From positions 22,370,001-22,434,000 of the forward strand of contig JALMGJ010000011.1 in assembly GCA_023362775.1 (NCBI GenBank): DNA of 64,000 nt. The letters are read 5' to 3'. The stretch's first letter is position 1, and each line of letters begins with the position of its first letter. The translations under genes were made by a program, and so were the position numbers. Under the pieces are notes generated by a model. The model had not been told where the DNA came from and made no database searches. It saw nothing but the letters and a program-made list of their open reading frames with translations. The stretch comes from Charina bottae (taxonomy: Eukaryota; Chordata; Lepidosauria; Squamata; Charinaidae). Below are positions 22,401-33,409 of the stretch, in pieces.

Positions 22401-25400
22401 AGGCTGTTACAGGTGTGTGTCTCTGGCTGTGGAAACAGGTGTTTGTGTGTGTGTGTGTAAATTTTCTACAGCAGCAACCAAGCAAAAGAATTCTGTAACT
22501 TATTGTAAGTTACATAAGCCTTGATCAGCCCTAGACAAGCTTTACTAGACAAGTCTGTAGCTTGAATCATGTCAACTGGATTTCTATTTTCTCAGTGGAA
22601 ACCTTTCGCTCCTTATCCAAGGAGCTTCTTCAGTCTGAGCAAAGTTGGTAAGGGAATCCTAAATATGTTTCTAGGTAGCTGTGTGACCTTACACCTGGGG
22701 CTAGGTCATGGTTATATTGAGATGTTATTTTAAGTCCTTTTATCATCTAAAGGAGGATCGTTAAGATCACCATGCTGCTGTTGAGCTTGTGAAATGATCT
22801 TAATCTTCCTAGGCACAGAAGACAAAGCAGGGAGGAAGATGGGGGAAAGATTGTGCCTGAGGCCCCCACCTCTATTCAAGGAAGGATTTTCCAAGTTGGC
22901 ATAAATGGATTCCTTGACCCCTCTCTCAAACCACCTATCTTCTCTGTCTAAAATGTGAACATTAATGTCCTCAAATGAGTGTCCTTTTTCCTTTAGATGA
23001 AGATAAACTGCTGACTCTGGTCCTGTGGTGTTACTTCTCCTGTGTTGGGCCATCCTGCTGTACAAAAGTTGTTTGGTTTCTCCAATGTAGAGTTCAGAGC
23101 ACTCCTCACTGCACTGGATTGCATAAACTACATTGCTTTTCTTGTGTTTTGGAGTTTGATCTTTGGGGTGTACAAGCCTCTGTCTCAGTATGTTGGTGGG
23201 TTTGAAATATACAGGTATGTGGTGTTTGCCAAATATCTGTTTTATCTTTTCAGACACGCCAGCCATGTAGGGAATGACCAGGTTCTTTCGTTTACTCTGA
23301 GTCTCAGCCCTATCTGTCGCTGTTTTAGGTCTGGTAGATTTAGATTTGGTGAAGGCCCAATTTGGATATCCACAGGCCTTCAGAGCTGTTCTCAGGTGCT
23401 GATTTTCATTCTTTTTGGAATCCATGGAGGTGGGGATGGTTTCCACTGAGAAAATAGAAATCCAGTTGACATGATTCAAGCTACAGACAATTCCACCTGG
23501 ATGACTGAGAACCTTCATAGACATTTTACTAGACAAGCTTTACTCAAAGATACTGATAGACACATGTGCTTTAAGAAAGTCCCCTTTTCAAACAAAAAAC
23601 TAATTCAGCATAAGAGAGCCAGTTTGGTCTAGTGGTTAAGGTGCTGGGCTAGAAACCAGGAGACTGAGAGTTCTAGTCCTGCCTTAGGCATGAAAGCCGG
23701 CTGGGTGACCTTGGGCCAGTCCCTGTCTCTCAGCCCTAGAAAGGAGCCAATAGCAAACCAGGAGACTGAGAGCTCTAGTCCCGCCTTAGGCATGAAATCC
23801 GGCTTGGTGACCTTGGGCCAGTCACTCTCTCTCAGCCCTAGGAAGGAGCCAATGGCAAACCAGGAGACTGAGAGTTCTAGTCCCGCCTTAGGCATGAAAG
23901 CTGGCTGGGTGACCTTGGGCCAGTCTCTCTCTCTCAGCCCAACTCACCTCGCAGGGTTGTTGTTGTGGGGAAAATAGGAGGAGGAAGGAGTATTAGGTAT
24001 GTTCGCCGCCTTGAGTTATTTATAAAAATAAAGGCGGGATAAAAATTAAATAAATAAATAAATAAAATAAGCAGGACAGCCTCCCTGCTAAAGCTCTTCA
24101 GCCTACTTGAGTGAATGCTTTTCCATAGTTCATAGGAATTAAAATAACAAGGTGGTCTCCATGAATGCAACAGGGCTGCAATCTTCCCTGAGGCTGAGAT
24201 CTCTTTATAACAGGGAGAAGGACTTTCTTCAGCCATGGCTGCATTTTTAAAATTAATATTACTATTTTCCACCCCAGAAGACCACATCAGGACTGCCGGT
24301 GATGTAGCAAGATCATTGGAGCTTGTGGGTTGGAAATTATCAGCTATTATTATCTATTATTATGGTTGATCGCACAGTCAGCCAGATGTTTAGACTGGAT
24401 TTGGCATTTTTGTCCAGCTATCGAGTCCTTCCCAAGGACCTGGGATAGGCAGATGTTGTCGTTTAATATTAAAGGTTATCGTCGCAGGATGTAAGCTGTT
24501 CCAAGTAAAGCTTTTGCAGTTGACTGGTGGTGATTTTGTCAATGCCGATGGTGTTCAAGTGGTGCTCCAGATGTTTTGGAATTGCACCCAAAGTGCCTAT
24601 TACTATTGGTACTATCTTTGCTTTCTTTTGCCACAGCCGTTCTACTTCTATTTGTAGGTCTTTATATTTTGTGATTTTCTCCAGTTCTTTCTCTTCTATT
24701 CTGCTGTCTCCAGGTATTGCAATGTCCATTATCCAGAGCACTTTAGCGTCTTTGTTTTCTATTACTTTGTCTATTTTGTGGTCCCACCAGTTCTTGCTTG
24801 AAAGCAAGTGGTATTTCTTGCAGATATTCCATCATCTTCATCATCTTCATGTTTATGTTTATATTTTCCAGTGTTGGGTGAGAGTGAGTTACTGAAGATA
24901 TTTGTATTAAGGTTCTCACAGATTTATTATTGCCCCTCCCACCTGAAACAGAAAATAAAAATAAAATTGCACCAGCAAAGCTATCCATTTGTGCTTTTAT
25001 CATTCAGCATTGCCTGGGTGGGAGGCTTTGGGGGAAAATGGATTTGAGAGAGGGGATGACATGTTTCCTACCCACAGGCTGGAGTTGATTACAGCAGTGA
25101 GCCAGGTTGGGTACAGATCATCCTGGAGAAGGTCTGTCTATGTCAGTGTTACTCAACCTTGGCAACTTTAAGATGTGTGGACTGGCTGGGGAATGCTGGG
25201 AGTTGAAATCCACACATCTTAAAGTGGCCAAGGTTGAGAAACACTGGTCTATGTAATCGCTAACGGGGCTGTTTAGGGGAAGGGAATGCAAAAATCATTT
25301 TCTTTTCCAGCATGTCCTTAATAGGGAGTTCCTATCCTTTTCCTCCTGAAAGCAACTATTTGGATGCTGACCATAGATTTTAGGCTTTAAAATACCACAC

Positions 25401-28400
25401 ACCCAGATACGGTTCCATGCCCTGTGATGGGAATGCAAATAAACTGCAGTGAGTTTTTCTCTCCCTTTTAAGCATTGCTCAGTCCAAGCTTTAAAGGAAG
25501 AACAGCTGAGAAAAGGAAAGAGTTTTAATGGTATTTTTAAAGCTACACCCAAAGGACAATTATCTGCGACACAGTTCCATGACCATCAATTGTTCCAGAC
25601 TAAAAATGTTTGTTTTACATACTACCTTGTTTGTTTTTGAAATCATATTAAAAAGTTGTATAGTGAAGAGAAAAGGAACAGGAAGGAAAAACCGTACTGT
25701 ATATAAAACTGCCTAGAGGAGAAGAAGACCACCCCTGGGAAATAAGGTGGGAGAGGGGGAACCCTGAGAAAAAGTGTAAGCAATTAATTAAACCTGAAAA
25801 CTTTTTAAAAATCCATCCAATTTTGTATCCAGTTCTAATTGCGTCTCATTATCTTATCTCTCTCTTGCTTTGACTATGAGAGCCAGTGTGGTGTAGTGGG
25901 TGTAATGGTATGTGGAAGAGACCTTGGGAGACGGGGCAAAGAGACCCTGCCTAGGAAAAGGTCAGATAAGAGACAGCATAGCCCACAGCTGGATAGTGGG
26001 CAGGGCAAGAGGCTCAGAAGAGACCCTCCCTAGTTTTTCGGGCTATAAAAGAGACAGCAGGAGAATTGTACTTTCAGACTTGCAAGATTCTGTCAATGTA
26101 GCTTTACAACAAAGCAGAATTAGCTCGTCTGGTTGTGATTCCTATCTGGTTTACCCTGCGAGGCCATCATCAATCTTGCAAGTCTGAAACTACAATTCTC
26201 CCCCCAGCCCGTCTCCTTTACAGCCTGAGAAACTAGGCGGGGTCCCTTCTGAGCCTCTTGCCCCGCCCACTATCCAGCTACGGGCTATGCAGTCTCTTAT
26301 CTGACCGTTCCCTGGGCAGCGTCTCTTTGCCCAGTCTCCCAAGGCCTTTCCCACATACCATCACAGTAGGTTAATGTGCTAGACTAGGAGTGGGGAGACC
26401 CAGGAAGCCAGTGGGGTGACTTGGACCCAGTCATTCTCTCTCTGCTCTAGCCTGGGAAGTCAGAAAACATCTCTCCACCAACCCACACAGGACCGGCCTG
26501 ATAGATCACAGTCCATGCCCTTCAAAGAAGAGGTCTTCATCGGCAGCGGATTGATTTGGGCCGACAATGATAACATATCTCAGACCATTAACATTATATC
26601 CCTTCCTTCTGGGCAAGGCAGGAACAGTAACCCAGCTGTATTATTAGCAATGCTGGAAATGAACAGTGAAGATAAAGCATAATAGATGGAAAGCCAGACC
26701 AAGCTCCCATTCGTGGCATTAAAGGAGGCAAATTCAATTTGCATGTCACAGTGCTCCCATGAGCAGCCAATTCACATTTGCAGAGAAGAAAGATCTTCAG
26801 GGAAAATACAGTAGCAATGCCCTGTGACCCAGCCCATTACTGGGTAGTCACAAAGCCTATAATTCCCACCTTTCATCTTCTACCTTTTCTTTGCAGTGTC
26901 TGCTGCTGTTCGTTCAGCCTGGCCAACATGGTAAGTTGCTGCTGAATTAAAATGCTGCTTCTCAAAGTCTAGGGCAGTGTTTCTCAACCTTGGCAACTTT
27001 AAGACCTGTGGACTTCAACTCCCAGAATTCCCAGCCAGCATGGCTGGCTGGGGAATTCTGGGAGTTGAAGTCCACACACCTTACAGTTGCCAAGGTAGAG
27101 AAACACAGGTTTAGGGTTTCCTCACAGGCATCTTGTCTCACTTGTTTTGTTCCTTTGCTTCACCCTCAAACACAAACCCACAACACGGAGGCTTCTTTGC
27201 CTTTTCAAAGGAGCTGGCACACTAATTCAACAGGTGCAGCTTTCCTCAAGGGAGCGCCAAACCCCCCTTTTTATGGCATGAAACCTCTTCTGAAGGTTGG
27301 TTGAGATTAAAAAAGCACTGAGGACAATTACAATCCTAGTTTCTCTGCTTCAAATCATACACACACCCGCGCGCACCCACCCACACCACACAGACACATC
27401 TTTTTCTCCAGAAGTTTTAAAAATATGTCAGCCAGTGCCAGCATGCATTTGGAACCTCAGCACATGTGCAAGAAATGTTGCAGGTAGAAATGTGAAGTTG
27501 GGAAAAGCATGACCAGTACTTATTTATTTGTTCTTTATTTTACTGGGGTTATAAACCGCTCCAATCAGGAATTCCTCAGACCAGCCTCTTTATCCAGTCC
27601 CATTTGCCGTCTCAGAAAAGAGCTTGTCCATTATAGTTGCCGTTTTTTTTTTAAAAGCTTCACTTGCTACTTGCATGTACTTTAGCCCTGAATAAGGGAA
27701 GGAATGAGTTTAACAGGGGCAGCCACTGAAGCCGTTGCAAACTCCTTCCTCTTCCCTGAGATAATGAATATCACACTGTCTCAGAAAGGATAGCAGAAGT
27801 GGGGAAGGAACGTGGGTAGAAATTCCCAGATTGATCCCAGGGAAAATCAGGGTTTTCCATTTAATGCTTACCTATTATCTGAAATAGTATCCTCCCTCTT
27901 TTTAGGCATATCACATTTGGACTGAAAATATCCAGAAAACCACTGCATGACATCTAGTGGTCACCTGGATTTTTGGCAACCAGATATGAGATACCTGCTC
28001 TTTTCCCCCTGCAAACCCTGGGGGGGGGGGATTAAGGAGAGAAAGATGGAAGGAATCACTGACTGCTGGTGCTAGCAGAGCTCTGCCTATAAGCACCCCA
28101 CAATTGCTTTGGGGTGGGATAGTCTTGTTTAGGGTTCCTGCCAGCCATGCTGTTTAAAAAATGAGAAAATAGAAATCCAGTTGACATGATTCAAGCTACA
28201 GACAATTCCACCTGGATGACTGAGAACCTTCATCGACATGCTGTTTAACATGACACTCTGATGATGATGTTTTGATTCTAAGCCCCTTAGACTCAGTTAG
28301 ACTGAAGCAACTCAGAAGTCACAGTAACACATTAATAAAATAATGTCATTGAATAGTACCCAAGACTCTGTCAGGATGAAAATTAGATTTTTGAAAAACA

Positions 28401-31400
28401 AGAAGAAGTGATGGGATAGACTTCTGAAGGATTGATCTGGAAGGGTATTAATAGTGAAACTTAACAAAACCCCAAGGGCGAAGGGCAGTAGGTTAATGAA
28501 TACTCCTTTCTGGAAACAGGGAAGAGACATCTGTTGCCTCTTTCATCAAGGTTTTTTGGGGCACTTGGCTGGCCCCACTGGGTCCTTTTGGTTTGATCCT
28601 GCAAGGTCAATCAAAACCCTTTGTGCTAGTGTGAACTGAGAAGTCTTTGGGTTTTGACCTGTTGTTTAATCATTCTGTTTGATGCACACTGCAAAGCTGC
28701 AAAGAGATTCCACATATAGAATAGTTTAACCACTTCTCTCTCTGCTTTCTCCACCTCTCTCAGAAGGACAAAATAAACAAATCCCAGCTCATCTGCAATC
28801 CCTGACAAGTACTGGTAAGTAGATTTATTAATTCGATTTCTCACCGCCCTACTCCCTCAAGGGACTCTGGGCGGTTTACAAATCAAGTAGATGATGATCT
28901 TTTAGAGCAGGGGTGGGCAACGTCGGGCCCATGGGCCGTATCGGGGCTCCTGCCTAAGGCCCACGGGGCTCCCGCCCACAAACCCCACCCCTTCCACGTG
29001 ATTGGCTCCCACCCACAAACCCCGCCCCCAGTGCTTGTGATTGGCTCCTGCCCGCAAACTCCGGCCCCCGGTCCGCAGAAATCCCAGAAACCCCCCCCCG
29101 GCCCCCGGTTATAAATATCCAAATGGCCCTTGGCAGAAAAAAGGTTCCCCACCCCTGTTTTAGAGGCTTAGGAATCTTCCCAAACAAAGGTTGAGCAAGA
29201 TGTGCAATTTAACACAGGAATGTTGTTGTTAGCATGTACTGTAAGAAAAAAAATGTTGGAGATTGGATCTGTAGCAATCCCTCCACTTTCCACTGGAACA
29301 TTTGGTCATGTCCTATATCAGGTTAGACTATGGATCTATGTAGCACAGCACTGTTTACCACATGTCTATGAAGGTTCTCAGTCATCCAGGTGGAATTGTC
29401 TGTAGCTTGAATCATGTCAACTGGATTTCTATTTTCTTAGTAGAAACGTTTCGCTCCTTATCCAAGGAGCTTCTTCAGTCTGAGCCAAGAGCTCAGACTG
29501 AAGAAGCTCCTTGGATAAGGAGCGAAACGTTTCTACTAAGAAAATAGAAATCCAGTTGACATGATTCAAGCTACAGACACTGTTTACCACAGTTTAGTGC
29601 CCTCCAGATATTTAAAATTACACATCCGAGGATTCACCTCCGTTGAAATCTGGTATGTCTGAAGGGTAATAGGCTGGGGAAGGATCCTCTGCACTTGAGT
29701 GGCAGTTGGTCTTCGGGATTTCAGAACACCTGGAGATGCCAGGACCTGAACCTTGGTCTTTCTAGGTGCAAGGTGTGAGATTTGCCTCTGAACTGCACTG
29801 TTCTCCCAAAGACCCACTCATCCTGAAGCAGTTGCCTCTCCTACAAAGAAAAGTGTAGACGAATGTGTACATTTTCCTTCCAGGGCAAATATGCCATCTT
29901 TGGATGCACCCGTAAGTCTATATCCCACCCCATCCACACACAGTATTGTTCTTTTCTTTAAGAAAGAGAGATGTGTCCACTCATTTCTATTCTTGTGCCT
30001 AGTGTGGTCTTGAAAAGGCCATTTGAAAAACATAAGGCTTTTGACTGAGCCTAACTATTGGTTTGATTGGCTGAGTAGTACCTGCTCTGAGTTGTAGAAG
30101 CACTCCACTTCATAGTAGGAAAAGACCTCCCTGGGTTGTTTCCTCATTGTCTGTTGTTTTCTCTTCTCCCAATGTTTGCTGCTCAAAGACCTTCTAGGTG
30201 TTGTTGAGCTACAATTCTCGGCATTCTTCATTGTTGGCCATGTTGGCTGGTTTGCTGGGAGCTGCACTTCAGGAGCACCCACGAGACCATATGTTCTCCA
30301 CTGTTACGGGGAAGACAAGGAACAACATGCAAGGACGAAAACCGCAATTAATCCATCTGGACTTTTCCAGCAATTCCTGGAAAGCACTTGCAAACTTAGA
30401 TGAGTCTAGCCAACTCAGGATAGCCAAAGATGGAACTATAATTCTTCAATCTAGCTGCAATAATGCAACGGAAGACTCAACAGAGGCCTGGATAGTGTTA
30501 TCTATCTGGTGCTTCAAGTTGTGTCTTTAGCCTAACAACTTGCCAGAACAGTAAAAACACAGATCCGCTTGTTGTCTGCCCAACCTAGGACCCGATCCAT
30601 TATCTTGTCTTTGGACTCTGTCTCAGGCCTCCAACTGATCCATGATGACACTTTTTGTATCTATTCTCTTGACCTTGGTTGCCGTAGGGCTCAGAGCCAA
30701 GGCCCGGTCTGAATCATTTCTGGACTGTTTTCAGCATGAACCCGCGAGTTGGTTTGGGCTCCTTCCTTTGTAGCGAAGTCGGACTAACTCTTTCACTTCT
30801 GCTCTCACAGATTGCTGCAAAGATCCTGGGCACGTTAAAGGCAAATTTGTTGTCCTCTACTGTCCTTTAATTCAGGAAAGATTGGAGATGGGAGAATGGG
30901 ATCCAGACTGCCTCAACACTACAAGCCTACCTTTGGGGTGCCAAAGGGATGAGTTGGAGGCTAACATTTGTGATTTCCTACCTAACTGCTCCAGCTCCAC
31001 GTGCACAAGTAAGGCCAAAAGTCCATACAATCGTATCGGTGTTCTCTGCTGGAGAAAACCCAGATGCCACGAGTAAAGAAGAGTGTGCTGCGTAAGCAGT
31101 GGAGCCCACCTTGGCTCCTTGGCTCCTGGAGATGTTCCTCCAGTTCCAAGATACAAGGAGGTGCAATACTGTACAGGCCTCTGTGAATAGGCTTTGGACA
31201 ACTTGGTCTGGGAGCGGAGAGGTTGGCAAAGGAGAGAGAGCAGCCCTCTCTTAAAGGTAAAGGTTCCCCCCCGCACATTTGTGCAGTCGTGTCTGACTCT
31301 AGGGGCCGGTGCTCATCTCTGTTTCTTAGCCGAAGAGCCAGCGTTGTCCAAAGACGCTTCCGCGGTCATGTGGCCGGCATGACGCACGTGGAACGCTGTT

Positions 31401-33377
31401 ACCTTCCCACTGAAGTGGTACCTGTTCATCTACTTGCATTTGCACGCTTTCAAATTGCTAGGTTGGCAAGAGCTGGGGCGAGTGCGGGAGCTCACTCCGT
31501 CACGCAGGGCTAGGGATTCGAACCTCCGAACTTGTGATCTTCCGATCGACAAGCCTGGCGTCTTACCCGCTGAGCCACCACGCCCCCTGAAGCCCTCTCT
31601 TAGAGTTCCCCAAAATCCCAAGGGCCAACACAGATGTGATTAGTAGTAGGTAGCCAAGGACGAGACTTGGGTCTGGGGTCAGCATCACTAGGCACCTGGC
31701 TAGGCTTTTCTAGCAATCCCTGGTCCTCTTGACACTCCAGCTTTTTCTCCTAGCTGTCACTGTTCAACTACCGCCTCTGACTGACCTGTACTAGCTCAAA
31801 GGGGACACCTTTTGAACTTTGAGAGCGTATCATAGACACTCTCAAAGGTGACTGCCACCCATGGGGGAACCTTGCTCATGCAGTGAATGGCTGCCATTAT
31901 GAACATGCCAGCAAAACAGGCACCCATCCTCAATCACCCATCTCTTTTTGTCTTTGGGAAAGTGGGAACATTTCCAAGCAAAGCAACTTCCCATCGTTTT
32001 CCTGGACAGGAACGACCTAGATAAATTCATGGAAATAAAGGTGGTGGTGGAAACTAACACATCATCTTCATTATCATCGAGAGCCAGTTTGGTGTACTAG
32101 TTAAGGCATCAGGCTAGAAACCGGGAGACCATGAGCTCGAGTCCCACCTTAGGCACCAAGCCAGCTGGGTGACCTTGGGCCAGTCACTCCCTCTCAGCCC
32201 TAGGAAGGAGGCAATGGCAAGCCACTTCTGAAAAACCTTGCCAAGAGAACCACAGGGACTTGTCCAGGCAGTCTCTGAGAATTGGACACGATTGAACAGA
32301 TCAAAATTATTATTATTATTAATATTATTTAAAATTAGGAAGTTGGGTAGGGCAGGAATTCTGGTGGGGCAAAGGGAAATGTCTTCAGATACACTGATTC
32401 CCCAGAGCACCAGCTTGAAGAACCTAGGACTGTAACCCAGGAGGGAAGAGCTGGTGAATTTGAGGACGTTTTCCTGGGGATTGAGAAAGGCATCATCTCT
32501 TGATTTCCGATTAAATTGTTTCACTTTCTGCACAGAGCTGAATCCCATGAAGAGTCTGATTTCACTGGAGGAACTCAACTGTTCTGTAACACTTAGCTGG
32601 CAAGATGTAATCAACTGCTGTCATGAAGCCTCCAGAGACAACTTTACAGGGATCCCTAAAAGCAGCTGGACAAATGCATGCTCTGCCATCACGAAGCTGT
32701 CCCCTGGGCAGGAATATAACATGACGGTGTATAGAGTTCTGAATGGAAGTTGTAGCCAAGAGGCGTCCATCAACGTGACTACTAGTGAGTCTCACAGTCA
32801 CTACTTGTTGGCAGCAGCGAATCAACAAGATGTCTATTTTCTGAGGCAGCGGAACTAAGGTTCTTTCCATACTCAAGTGCTGGGTCAGTCTGAGATCTGG
32901 GCTGAGCCTATTTCCCCATAATGCTGTTGAACTTGCATGGAGAGCCAGCTTGGTCTAGTGGTTAAGGTGCTGGGCTAGAAAACACCAGGAGACTGAGAGT
33001 TCTAGTTCTGCCTTAGACATGAAAGCCGGTTGGGTGACCTTGGGCCAGTCACTCTCTCTCAGTCCTAGGAAGGAGCCAATAGCAAACCAGGAGACTGAGA
33101 GTTCTAGTCCCACCTTAGGCATGAAAGCCGGCTGGGTGACCTTGGGCCAGTCGCTCTCTCTCAGCCCTAGGAAGGAGCCAATGGCAAACCAGGAGACCGA
33201 GAGTTGTAGTCCCGCCTAAGGCACAAAAGCCGGCTGGGTGACCTTGGGCCAGTCCCTCTCTCTCAGCCCAGCTCACCTCACAGGGTTGTTGTTGTGGGGA
33301 AAAGAGGAGGAAGAAGGAGTATTAGGTGTGTTTGCCGCCTTGAGTTATACACAAAAATTATAAAGGCGGGATAAAAA

Positions 33378-33409
<32 letters not shown>

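Noticed and set aside
30198..30530. ORF of 110 codons before the cysteine-rich exon as an extra PTPRH exon
   Set aside because: No acceptor/donor pair with matching phase and no FN3 or other family pattern.
30642..30770. Signal-peptide-like reading ([16 protein letters not shown]) as the PTPRH first exon
   Set aside because: No acceptable donor in phase 1 before the stop at 30771, and exons at 19354 and 26897 give a complete in-frame signal peptide.
23629..33219. ORFs with a 34-residue repeat ([19 protein letters not shown] type) at 23690-23977 and 33019-33219
   Set aside because: They are translations of the 102-bp SINE core unit; 102 is a multiple of three, so the frame stays open by chance. 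No coding signals.
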